From Herbinix hemicellulosilytica (GTDB lineage: Bacteria > Bacillota > Clostridia > Lachnospirales > Lachnospiraceae), in contig NZ_CVTD020000024.1 in the NCBI RefSeq assembly GCF_002904165.1, forward strand, positions 96,001-160,000: DNA of 64,000 nt, given 5' to 3'. The position numbers were made by a program, and so were the translations under genes. The stretch's first letter is position 1, and the number at the start of each line of letters is the position of its first letter. Positions 36,686-44,568 of the stretch are shown here, one piece after another. The notes under the pieces are model-generated. The model made no database searches and was not told the origin of the DNA. It saw only the letters and a list, made by a program, of their open reading frames with translations.

Positions 36686-36793
36686 ATGTTTTAGCTATGT
36701 TTAAATAATATTTCTTATATCGGATTAGATTTGCTAAAAATAATCTGATATAAAACATATTCCAAAAATATTATAAATATTATGACCGCCTTC

Positions 36794-36822
36794 TTGATAA
36801 ATGTGGTAGAATATTGTATAAG
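36794..36822 (+). promoter_or_regulatory. Promoter of fprA
   Basis: TTGATA (36794-36799), a 17-base spacer and TATAAG (36817-36822), about 60 bases before the start codon. Confidence 0.7.
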
Positions 36823-36884
36823 TATAATTGCTTTTTAAAACGGGATATCTGATAAAAAAGATTTTATGATAAGGAGGGTTTACT

Positions 36885-38093
36885 ATAAATACGACATATG
36901 AAATTTTATCAAATATTTATTATGTTGGAGGAAGTGACCGGAGGATTGAGCGCTTTGAAAACATGTTTCCCCTGCCCCACGGAGTAGCATACAACTCATA
37001 TTTAATTATGGACGAAAAAACAGCCTTGCTTGATACTGTGGATGCGGCTATCAGTGCTGAATATATAGAAAACATCCTCCATGTGCTAAATGGCAGGCAG
37101 CTTGACTATCTGGTAATAAACCATATGGAACCTGACCATTGTGCCAATATTGAGGAAATATTAAGGCGTTTCCCTAATGTAAAAGTAATCGGCAACACCA
37201 AGACATTTCAATTTTTTAGGCAGTATTACACTATGGATATGTCAGACAATTGCATTGAGGTTAAGGAAGGGCAGGAAATAAACCTCGGAAAGCATAACCT
37301 GCGTTTCTATATGGCCCCTATGGTACACTGGCCGGAAGTTATGGTTACTTACGAAACAACCCAGGGCATCCTGTTTTCCGCCGATGCTTTCGGAGCCTTC
37401 GGTGCTATTTCAGGAAATATTTTTGCCGACCAGGTAGAATACGACAGCTTTTATCTTGATGAAGCAAGACGCTATTATACCAATATTGTAGGAAGGTACG
37501 GAACACAAGTTCAGGCATTATTCAAAAAGCTTTCCGGACTTGATATTAAAATGATATGCGCCTTACACGGCCATATCTGGCGCGGAGACATGATTCCTTA
37601 CATCATGGACAAGTACAATAAATGGAGTAACTATGAGCCGGAAAAGAAAGGGGTAGTCCTGGCATACGGTTCCATGTATGGCAATACGGAAAACGCCGTA
37701 AATGCTTTGGCTGCAAAACTGTCCCAAAGAGGCATTAAGGACATAAGAGTTTATGATATATCAAAAACCCATCCGTCTTATATCATATCCGACATCTTTA
37801 AATACAGTCATGTAGTCTTTGCGGCACCGACTTATAATATGAATCTGTACTTCCCTATGGATTCTCTCTTAAGAGAACTGGCTGTGCTTAACATCAGCAA
37901 CCGCAAAGTCTCCTTGATCGGAAACCACACCTGGGCTTCGGCAGCACTCAAGATAATGACAGAAATGATAAGCAATATGAAAAATATGGAGATTGTTGGA
38001 ACTCCGATTGATATTAAATCATCCTTAAGAGAGGACAGAGAGCAGGAACTTGACGACCTGGCTGACGCTATTTACAAGTCAATGCAGGATTAA
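36885..38093 (+). CDS. fprA: Flavodiiron protein (A-type flavoprotein), ATA start
   Basis: A 402-residue enzyme that reduces O2 or NO using a diiron site and FMN. The metallo-beta-lactamase domain has NHMEPDH (His80, Glu82, Asp84, His85), MVHWPEVM and ALHGHIWRG. The flavodoxin domain begins near residue 254 with AYGSMYGNTENA. The first in-frame ATG is at 36963, but the conserved N-terminus (NIYYVGGSDRRIERFENMFPLPHG) lies upstream of it. AAGGAGG at 36871-36877 is 7 bases before ATA 36885, and a stop lies just upstream, so ATA or another rare codon must start it. It likely detoxifies oxygen or nitric oxide. Confidence 0.88.
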   Translation: MNTTYEILSNIYYVGGSDRRIERFENMFPLPHGVAYNSYLIMDEKTALLDTVDAAISAEYIENILHVLNGRQLDYLVINHMEPDHCANIEEILRRFPNVKVIGNTKTFQFFRQYYTMDMSDNCIEVKEGQEINLGKHNLRFYMAPMVHWPEVMVTYETTQGILFSADAFGAFGAISGNIFADQVEYDSFYLDEARRYYTNIVGRYGTQVQALFKKLSGLDIKMICALHGHIWRGDMIPYIMDKYNKWSNYEPEKKGVVLAYGSMYGNTENAVNALAAKLSQRGIKDIRVYDISKTHPSYIISDIFKYSHVVFAAPTYNMNLYFPMDSLLRELAVLNISNRKVSLIGNHTWASAALKIMTEMISNMKNMEIVGTPIDIKSSLREDREQELDDLADAIYKSMQD

Positions 38094-38122
38094 ATAAGTT
38101 TTTAATAATCATGAAAACCAAA

Positions 38123-38158
38123 ACCCCGTAGCCATCTATGGCATATTACGGGGTTTGC
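38123..38158 (+). terminator. Terminator hairpin of fprA
   Basis: AAACCCCGTA (38123-38132) pairs with TACGGGGTTT (38149-38158), 30 bases after the stop. The region 38159-38418 is AT-rich and shows no gene. Confidence 0.75.
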
Positions 38159-38418
38159 TGTTAAATAACATAAAAATACGTATGTTAAATTAACATATTA
38201 AATAATAAAACCTGATAATAAAATACCCATCCTCAACAGTATGTACTTAATATTAATACATAAATTTTCCGATAAAATCAATAGTTATTGAAAATTTCTC
38301 ATTAATTTCCACAAAGAAGGATCTTAAATAATATAAACCCTGTATTCTTAAAAGATTTAAATCATAAATATTATGAAAATATATACAGATAAAAAACAGA
38401 AAAAATTATTAATATCTA

Positions 38419-38447
38419 TTTACTTTTATTCTCCGATATTATATAAT
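38419..38447 (+). promoter_or_regulatory. Promoter of hydE
   Basis: TTTACT (38419-38424), 17 bases and TATAAT (38442-38447). The matching promoter of hydG is at 40321-40349. Confidence 0.75.
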
Positions 38448-38448
38448 C

Positions 38449-38468
38449 TTTGTTAAGAAAATAACAAA
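38449..38468 (+). promoter_or_regulatory. Rex-like operator of hydE
   Basis: TTTGTTAAGAAAATAACAAA is a dyad over the predicted start site. It matches the Rex (NADH/NAD-sensing repressor) consensus TTGTTAA-N4-TTAACAA with one mismatch. The same dyad is at the hydG promoter. Confidence 0.7.
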
Positions 38469-38677
38469 AACTGTCCTGACGACAAGGGTTATGCCCAAGT
38501 GGGAAGGTGTAAATTTGTGTTTTGTACTATTCGTTATTCTGCGTGACGGCTAGATTGTAATTATTTTCGATTTAGCAGATATTTAAAAATTATAAGCTGT
38601 CACAAAGGAATGAACAGTACAATGCTATTTTTATGCAATTTAAAGCCTACCCTGTGTCTGAAGGACACAGGGTTTTT
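38454..38677 (+). promoter_or_regulatory. Structured leader of hydE, candidate riboswitch-like attenuator
   Basis: A leader of about 220 bases with a conserved core at 38476-38508 (CTGACGACAAGGGTT, GCCCAAGT, GGAAGG), nearly identical to the hydG leader core. GGGAAGGT (38501-38508) can pair at seven of eight positions with GCCTACCC (38645-38652), which overlaps the terminator's 5' arm. This fits an antiterminator. I do not recognise a known riboswitch class. Confidence 0.6.
38649..38677 (+). terminator. Leader terminator of hydE
   Basis: ACCCTGTGTC (38649-38658) pairs with GACACAGGGT (38664-38673), followed by a T-run, only 23 bases before the hydE start. It must be read through for hydE to be made. 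Confidence 0.9.
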
Positions 38678-38699
38678 ATATAATCAGCAGGAAGCGAGG

Positions 38700-39761
38700 A
38701 TGAATATGCCAAGCGTAAAATATCTTATAGAAAAACTGGAAGCAAACCGGATATTATCTGAAGACGAATTTCGTTTATTAATTACAGAAATATCCGATGA
38801 AGAATTGGCTTTTTTAAAAGAACGTGCTTGTTCTACAGCACAAAAATACTTTGACAACAAAATTTATATTAGAGGCTTAATTGAATTTACCAACTACTGC
38901 AAAAACGACTGTTATTACTGCGGTATCCGCCGAAGCAATAAAGAAGTGGTACGCTACCGTTTATCCCGGGAAGAAATCCTAAATTGCGCCGACACAGGTT
39001 ACTCCCTTGGCTTTCGGACCTTTGTCCTGCAAGGGGGAGAAGATCCTTACTATACAGACGATTTTCTGGAAGATCTTATAAAAGCCATAAAAAACAAATA
39101 TCCGGACTGCGCCATTACTTTATCCATAGGTGAAAAAAGTTTTGACACCTATGCAAGATTATTCAAAGCAGGTGCGGACAGATATTTACTTCGCCATGAA
39201 ACCGCCAATGAAGAACATTATAAGAAACTGCATCCGCCGAGTTTGTCTTTGCAAAACAGAAAGCAGTGTCTTGTCAATTTAAAGGAAATCGGCTATCAGG
39301 TAGGAGCCGGTTTTATGGTGGGTTCTCCCTATCAGACTGTAGACCATATTATAGAAGACCTGTTATTTATAAAAGAACTAAACCCTCATATGGTAGGTAT
39401 CGGCCCCTTTATTCCCCACCACCAAACCCCTTTTTCAAACGAAGCGGCCGGCTCTTTGCGGCTTACTTTAATGCTTCTTAGTATAATCCGCCTTATGCTG
39501 CCGAATGTGCTTCTTCCTGCCACAACGGCTTTGGGAACCATACACCCCGAGGGCAGGGAAATGGGCATTCTATCCGGTGCCAACGTAGTCATGCCAAATC
39601 TTTCTCCCACATATGTCAGAAAGAATTACGAACTTTATGACAATAAGATCTGCACCGGTGACGAAGCTGCAGAATGCAGGTACTGCCTGGAACGAAGGAT
39701 TAACCGCATAGGTTACAGAATTGTTGTTGACCGTGGGGATTATAAGCCCCTAAGCTATTAA
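38700..39761 (+). CDS. hydE: [FeFe]-hydrogenase maturase HydE (radical SAM)
   Basis: A 353-residue radical SAM enzyme that acts in building the [2Fe] subcluster of the H-cluster. The cluster motif is NYCKNDCYYCG with Cys67, Cys71 and Cys74. IYIRGLIEFTNYC before it is typical of HydE and sets it apart from BioB and PylB. The conserved LQGGEDPYYTD and RHETANEEHYKKLHP motifs are present. The start is ATG 38700 (or ATG 38706) behind AGGAAG/GAGG. In-frame ATG 38610 lies inside the leader and is not a likely start. It is a separate unit from hydG-hydF but has the same promoter-operator-leader module. Confidence 0.95.
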   Translation: MNMPSVKYLIEKLEANRILSEDEFRLLITEISDEELAFLKERACSTAQKYFDNKIYIRGLIEFTNYCKNDCYYCGIRRSNKEVVRYRLSREEILNCADTGYSLGFRTFVLQGGEDPYYTDDFLEDLIKAIKNKYPDCAITLSIGEKSFDTYARLFKAGADRYLLRHETANEEHYKKLHPPSLSLQNRKQCLVNLKEIGYQVGAGFMVGSPYQTVDHIIEDLLFIKELNPHMVGIGPFIPHHQTPFSNEAAGSLRLTLMLLSIIRLMLPNVLLPATTALGTIHPEGREMGILSGANVVMPNLSPTYVRKNYELYDNKICTGDEAAECRYCLERRINRIGYRIVVDRGDYKPLSY

Positions 39762-39882
39762 GCTATACTCATAAAGCAATCAGTTCAGATATAATAGTTA
39801 AATTCATGTAATAATCAGATTTATATGTATTTACCTATATATGTTGTTTACAGTCTTTTCCCTTAAATATTAGTTGGGCTGG

Positions 39883-40035
39883 TCATATAACATTAGCCCA
39901 ATTGTATGAAGAAAAGAGCTTTTGCATACAAATGTTGTTCCATGCCGCTGATGAAGAGTTAGGATCTGAGAAAACGATACGGCCTTTTAATGCCGGATTC
40001 AACAGATCTTTGTAATACAAAAGACCGCTATACCG
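39883..40035 (-). pseudogene. Remnant of an ABC transporter substrate-binding protein
   Basis: A minus-strand frame ending at 39883 encodes YYKDLLNPALKGRIVFSDPNSSSAAWNNICMQKLF. This resembles the hinge region of periplasmic iron/phosphonate-type binding proteins (the YKDLLDPKWKGKIAFADP motif). Only about 50 of some 330 residues remain, with no start or signal peptide. It lies between hydE and the hydG leader and faces the other way. It is a decayed fragment. A longer frame extends to 40248 but shows no homology I can see. Confidence 0.6.
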
Positions 40036-40163
40036 TATTGTGGTTGCTGCATGATATTGGATTGCTGGAAGATTATGCAAAACAGACCATACGTGATCAT
40101 AGAAATGGACTGATTTAGAGCCATTTAAGATTTTAGTTATCCATTTTAAAAATGTTAAAAACC

Positions 40164-40197
40164 AAGGCTTCCAAAGTTTCCGGCTCTGGAAGCCTTT
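40164..40197. terminator. Strong hairpin between hydE and hydG
   Basis: AAGGCTTCCA (40164-40173) pairs with TGGAAGCCTT (40187-40196). The minus strand then reads GGTTTTT. It may insulate the hydG promoter. Confidence 0.65.
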
Positions 40198-40320
40198 AAT
40201 TATTGTAATACTCCTTACGTAATACAAATTATTATGATATTGGCACAAACTAACTAATATACTTCATCAAATATACCATATAAGGGCAGTAATTCAGCTT
40301 AAAATTGGTTGTATTTAACA

Positions 40321-40349
40321 TTTACAACCCTATTATAATGTTATATAAT
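40321..40349 (+). promoter_or_regulatory. Promoter of hydG-hydF
   Basis: TTTACA (40321-40326), 17 bases and TATAAT (40344-40349), the same layout as for hydE. Confidence 0.8.
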
Positions 40350-40350
40350 T

Positions 40351-40370
40351 TTTGTTAAATAAATAACAAA
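40351..40370 (+). promoter_or_regulatory. Rex-like operator of hydG
   Basis: TTTGTTAAATAAATAACAAA, a dyad over the start site, is one mismatch from the Rex consensus, as at hydE. Confidence 0.7.
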
Positions 40371-40565
40371 TGTTCTGACGACAAGGGTTCGCCCAAGTAG
40401 GAAGGCATGTTAGGAAAATCTTAGATTAAATATTTTTTATGGAAATGTATTGATTGCCGTGACTTTTGTATCCTTGCATGAAATATATTTTCATCTGAGA
40501 AATATTTAACATACAGCTTCCTACTTACCCTGTGTCTAGAGCAGTTTTGGACACAGGGATTTTTA
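40356..40565 (+). promoter_or_regulatory. Structured leader of hydG-hydF, second copy of the attenuator
   Basis: A leader of about 210 bases with the core at 40375-40405: CTGACGACAAGGGTT identical, then GCCCAAGT and GGAAGG. GGG-UUCG-CCC forms a small hairpin. AAGTAGGAAG (40395-40404) is fully complementary to CTTCCTACTT (40517-40526), which abuts the terminator. Pairing of the two would change folding next to the terminator. CGTGAC is also shared with the hydE leader. Confidence 0.6.
40528..40565 (+). terminator. Leader terminator of hydG
   Basis: CCCTGTGTC (40528-40536) pairs with GACACAGGG (40550-40558), then a T-run, 70 bases before the hydG start. The stem arms are the same as in the hydE leader. 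Confidence 0.9.
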
Positions 40566-40634
40566 CTTCCCTTCAGACTCGTCCGGAACAAAAATTAATC
40601 GGATAAATGCGGATGTAAGAAGGAGGCTGTTATC

Positions 40635-42053
40635 ATGTATGACGTAAAATCGAAAGTAGCAGAAGAATTTATTAACCATGAGGAAATTCTTGACTCAATT
40701 GAGTTTGCAAGGGCAAACAAAAACAACAAGGCTTTGATTGACGAAATTATTAAAAAAGCTGAAGATATGAAAGGATTAAGCCATAGAGAAGCGGCTGTCT
40801 TATTGGAATGCGATATTCCGGATGAAATAGAAAGAATCTGTCAGCTTGCCAGAAAAATCAAAGAAAAGTTCTATGGCAACAGAATTGTAATGTTTGCCCC
40901 GCTTTATCTTTCCAACTACTGTGTCAACGGATGTGTATATTGTCCTTACCATTATGTCAACAAACATATCCCTAGGAAAAAATTAACCCAGGAACAAATC
41001 CGCAACGAAGTTATTGCCCTTCAGGATATGGGACATAAAAGACTGGCTATTGAAGCAGGCGAAGACCCGGTCAACAATCCTATTGAATATATTCTTGAGA
41101 GCATTGAAACCATTTACTCGGTAAAGCACAAGAACGGCTCAATCCGCCGGGTAAATGTCAATATTGCCGCAACCACTGTGGAAAACTACCGTAAATTAAA
41201 GGAAGCAGGTATAGGCACTTATATCCTTTTCCAGGAAACATATCATAAGGGAAATTATGAAATGCTTCATCCTACAGGCCCGAAACATAATTATGCTTGG
41301 CATACCGAAGCCATGGACAGGGCTATGGAAGGCGGAATAGATGATGTAGGCCTTGGAGTATTATTTGGCTTAAATAATTACCTATATGATTTTATCGGTA
41401 TTCTGATGCATGCAGAACACCTTGAAGCCGCTTTCGGGGTTGGGCCTCATACCATCAGCGTACCGAGAATCCGCCCTGCAGACGATATAGATCCAAGCCG
41501 GTTTTCCAACGGAATAAGTGATGATCTTTTTGCTAAAATTGTTGCAGTACTTAGAATTGCAGTTCCTTATACAGGCATAATTGTGTCAACCCGTGAATCC
41601 CAAAAAAGCCGGGAAAGGGTTCTCAATCTTGGTGTATCCCAAATCAGCGGCGGCTCAAGAACCAATGTGGGCGGATATGCGGAAGAAGAACCCGTAGATG
41701 AAGACACTTCCCAATTTGAAGTAGAAGACAAAAGAACTCTGGATCAAGTGGTCAATTGGCTTTTATCCCTGGGCTATATTCCAAGCTTTTGTACGGCCTG
41801 CTACCGGGAAGGGCGGACAGGCGACCGTTTTATGACTTTGGTAAAATCGGGCCAAATTGCAAACTGCTGCCATCCTAACGCTCTTATGACCTTAAAGGAA
41901 TACCTTGAAGACTATGCATCTGACGATACCAGACTTAAAGGGGAAGCATTAATAGAAAAGGAACTAAAAAACATTCCAAACGAAAAGGTAAGAAATTTAA
42001 CTATTGAGAAACTGCGTCTTATCAAACAGGGACACAGAGATTTCAGATTCTAG
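40635..42053 (+). CDS. hydG: [FeFe]-hydrogenase maturase HydG (radical SAM tyrosine lyase)
   Basis: A 472-residue enzyme that cleaves tyrosine to p-cresol and supplies the CO and cyanide ligands on an Fe-Cys synthon for the H-cluster. The N-terminal radical SAM motif is NYCVNGCVYC (Cys96, Cys100, Cys103). The C-terminal auxiliary cluster region is SFCTACYREGRTGDRF with NCCHPNAL. The family blocks AIEAGEDPVNNP, LFQETYHKGNYEMLHP and VPRIRPADDID are intact. Length is normal. The ATG follows AGGAGG. It is followed by hydF after 46 bases. Confidence 0.97.
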   Translation: MYDVKSKVAEEFINHEEILDSIEFARANKNNKALIDEIIKKAEDMKGLSHREAAVLLECDIPDEIERICQLARKIKEKFYGNRIVMFAPLYLSNYCVNGCVYCPYHYVNKHIPRKKLTQEQIRNEVIALQDMGHKRLAIEAGEDPVNNPIEYILESIETIYSVKHKNGSIRRVNVNIAATTVENYRKLKEAGIGTYILFQETYHKGNYEMLHPTGPKHNYAWHTEAMDRAMEGGIDDVGLGVLFGLNNYLYDFIGILMHAEHLEAAFGVGPHTISVPRIRPADDIDPSRFSNGISDDLFAKIVAVLRIAVPYTGIIVSTRESQKSRERVLNLGVSQISGGSRTNVGGYAEEEPVDEDTSQFEVEDKRTLDQVVNWLLSLGYIPSFCTACYREGRTGDRFMTLVKSGQIANCCHPNALMTLKEYLEDYASDDTRLKGEALIEKELKNIPNEKVRNLTIEKLRLIKQGHRDFRF

Positions 42054-42099
42054 AATATTTATTTTAAATTTATTGCCAGATAACTTGAAAGGAGAACCT

Positions 42100-43290
42100 A
42101 TGAGTTTAAATGATACTCCAAGAGCCAATCGGATCCATATCGGCATATTCGGCAAACGTAACAGCGGTAAATCAACTTTAATTAACGCCCTTACCGGCCA
42201 TGACGTATCTGTGGTATCTGAAATAGCCGGAACCACTACCGACCCCGTTTATAAAACTATCGAAATTTATGGTATCGGTCCCTGTGTGCTTATAGATACG
42301 GCAGGGTTTGATGACGAAGGGTATTTGGGATCTATGCGGGTTGATAAAACAAAGGTTGCCATGGAAAAAACAGATATTGCCCTCATACTTTTTACCGATG
42401 TGGATATCACACAGGAAACCGAATGGATACATAAGTTCCGTGAAAGAAAAACCCCGGTTATTCCATTGATAAATAAAGCCGATATACTAAAAAATACAGA
42501 TACTATCCGCAGTAAGATAATTGAAATATGCAAAGAAGAGCCTATCATTATAAGCGCCGTTTCAAAAACCGGTATAGATCAGATACGGGAGGCAATTCTT
42601 CGAAAACTTCCGGATGATTATAACAATACAAGCATAACAGGCAGCCTGGTTGCAGAAGACGACTTAGTGCTTCTTGTTATGCCTCAGGATATACAAGCCC
42701 CAAAGGGAAGGCTCATTTTGCCTCAAGTACAAACTATACGGGATTTGCTTGACAAAAAATGTATAGTGGTATCAAGTACGGCAGATAAACTTCCTCAAGC
42801 CCTTTCGGCCTTATCAAAGCCTCCAAAGTTAATAATAACAGATTCACAGGTCTTTCCTTTGGTTTACAGTCTTAAACCGCAGGAAAGTATGCTTACCAGT
42901 TTTTCCGTACTCTTTGCAGCATTAAAAGGAGATATCGATTACTTTATAAAAAGTGCGGCCGTAATTGACCGCTTAACTTCTAAATCCAAAGTACTTATAG
43001 CCGAAGCCTGTACCCATGTTCCCATAAACGAAGATATCGGCACCGTAAAAATTCCGCGAATGTTGCGTGAAAAAGCCGGCAACGGAATCACAATAGTTAA
43101 CGTCCACGGAAATGATTTTCCCGAAGATCTTACACCCTTTGACCTTATTATCCAATGCGGTTCCTGTATGTTTAACCGTAAATTTGTACTTAACCGGGTA
43201 GCCAAAGCAAAGGCTCAAAAAGTACCGATGACAAACTACGGGATTGCTATTGCCCATTTAACAGGAATCCTGAATAAAATAAGTATATAA
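42100..43290 (+). CDS. hydF: [FeFe]-hydrogenase maturation GTPase HydF
   Basis: A 396-residue scaffold that receives the [2Fe] unit from HydE/HydG and passes it to HydA. The GTPase domain (about 10-170) has P-loop GKRNSGKS, the AGTTTDPV switch, DTAGFDD and NKAD. A dimerisation domain follows, then the C-terminal cluster domain with CTHVP and CGSCMFNRK ligands. The start is ATG 42100 behind AAAGGAG. An upstream in-frame ATG overlaps hydG and lacks a site. hydA is not in the window. Confidence 0.96.
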   Translation: MSLNDTPRANRIHIGIFGKRNSGKSTLINALTGHDVSVVSEIAGTTTDPVYKTIEIYGIGPCVLIDTAGFDDEGYLGSMRVDKTKVAMEKTDIALILFTDVDITQETEWIHKFRERKTPVIPLINKADILKNTDTIRSKIIEICKEEPIIISAVSKTGIDQIREAILRKLPDDYNNTSITGSLVAEDDLVLLVMPQDIQAPKGRLILPQVQTIRDLLDKKCIVVSSTADKLPQALSALSKPPKLIITDSQVFPLVYSLKPQESMLTSFSVLFAALKGDIDYFIKSAAVIDRLTSKSKVLIAEACTHVPINEDIGTVKIPRMLREKAGNGITIVNVHGNDFPEDLTPFDLIIQCGSCMFNRKFVLNRVAKAKAQKVPMTNYGIAIAHLTGILNKISI

Positions 43291-43293
43291 AAA

Positions 43294-43322
43294 TTTCCCC
43301 GGATAATATTGATCCGGGGAAT
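43294..43322 (+). terminator. Hairpin after hydF
   Basis: TTCCCCGGAT (43295-43304) and ATCCGGGGAA (43312-43321) form a perfect stem just after the stop. The T-run is poor. Confidence 0.7.
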
Positions 43323-43459
43323 ATGAATTAAATTGCATTTCTATTAACACTAATTACGTTATTTTAGCGACGCATTACTATTAATCTATATCTTCTTAAT
43401 CTTATACAAATATAAAATCTCTTTTAATAATACTGTTTAAAAATATTACATCAAATTTT

Positions 43460-44518
43460 TTAGTTTACAAAGGCATTTTTAACATCCGTGATCATCTGCA
43501 TTGTTGATGTAATTCCGCCACCGGACAGGTACCAGATGTCCGGATCTAAAGATATGATTTTATTATTCTTAGCCGCATTGGTTCCGTTTACCAAATCATT
43601 ATCAAGTACGGTATTTGCCGTATTTGATCCGCCTACAACCAATGTTCGGTCAATAACAAGAATAATATCGGGATTTACGTCTGCGATATATTCAAAGTTT
43701 ACCGACTGACCGTGAGTGGATGCTTCGATATTTTCATCTGCTGCCTTTGCTCCCAGAAGGTCATGAACCATGCCAAATCTGGAGCCTGATCCGTACACGC
43801 TTATAGACCCGTCATTGGTTAACATTATAAGTACTCTTTCGTTACTGTTTGCCGTAAGAGCTTTTACATCTTCCACAAGACTGCTTAACGAATTTATAGC
43901 ATCCTGCGCTTCTTTTTCTTTACCGAAAATCTGTGCCACATACCCTATATTCTTTTTAACATCCTCCAAATATGTATCGGCGCCTGTCTGCACATAAACG
44001 GTAGGAGCTATCTCAGACATCTGATCGTAATAATTCTGCTGCCTTGCGCCTATAAATATAACATCGGGCTCAAATTCAAATATAGCTTCCAGGTCAGGCT
44101 CCATAATTGACCCTGCATTGTAAGCATTTTCATATTTACTTAAGTATGAAGGCAGGCTGCTTACAGGAGCCGCAACTTCCACTTCAACTTTTAATGCATC
44201 CATTATATCAAGAATTCCGAAATCAAATACAACAGCCTTCTTTACATCAGCAGATACTGTAACAGTTCCCTTGGTATGTTCTATAGTTATCTCAGAATTC
44301 TTAACCGTACCATTTGTATCACTATTTTCTTCTGCGTCATCATTTTTTACATTGGTGTTTTCTTCGTTTTTATTTTCATCCGTTTCTTCGCTGTTTCCTG
44401 CTTCCGTTGTAATTTGGGAATCGGCATCACTTTTAACCGACTCGCCTTTCTTTCCGCAACCGGCAAATAAACTCATAATCAAGGAAATAGATAAAATAAC
44501 GTAAAGTATTTTCTTCAT
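43460..44518 (-). CDS. Iron-siderophore ABC transporter, substrate-binding lipoprotein
   Basis: A 352-residue lipoprotein with lipobox LFAGC near residue 21, followed by an acidic, Asn/Glu-rich linker (about 25-70) and a class III periplasmic-binding domain (VVFDFGILDIMDALKVEV, FEFEPDVIFIGARQQ, VLIMLTNDGSISVYG). This is the FhuD/CeuE/YclQ type that binds ferric siderophores. It is last in the four-gene order permease-permease-ATPase-binding protein, which matches B. subtilis yclNOPQ (petrobactin). The actual siderophore is not known. AGGAG precedes the ATG. Confidence 0.9.
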   Translation of the reverse strand: MKKILYVILSISLIMSLFAGCGKKGESVKSDADSQITTEAGNSEETDENKNEENTNVKNDDAEENSDTNGTVKNSEITIEHTKGTVTVSADVKKAVVFDFGILDIMDALKVEVEVAAPVSSLPSYLSKYENAYNAGSIMEPDLEAIFEFEPDVIFIGARQQNYYDQMSEIAPTVYVQTGADTYLEDVKKNIGYVAQIFGKEKEAQDAINSLSSLVEDVKALTANSNERVLIMLTNDGSISVYGSGSRFGMVHDLLGAKAADENIEASTHGQSVNFEYIADVNPDIILVIDRTLVVGGSNTANTVLDNDLVNGTNAAKNNKIISLDPDIWYLSGGGITSTMQMITDVKNAFVN

Positions 44519-44568
44519 GTCAAATCTCCTCCATTTATTAAATCAAACGTATTAGTTTGCATCATCAA

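Noticed and set aside
36866..36900. ATG at 36866 as start of fprA
   Set aside because: It lies before the ribosome site, is out of frame and stops after 11 codons.
38491..38520. Cobalamin riboswitch (GGGAAGGTG resembles part of its core)
   Set aside because: The B12 box and the GCCACTG segment are absent, and the rest of the leader does not match.
38501..38560. Leader peptide MCFVLFVILRDG behind GGAAGG in the hydE leader
   Set aside because: The equivalent place in the hydG leader encodes only a 5-codon frame at bad spacing, so a shared RNA structure explains the conservation better.
40036..40248. Extension of the binding-protein remnant as a real gene of 121 codons
   Set aside because: The first half shows no homology, there is no ribosome site or signal peptide, and only about 50 residues match.
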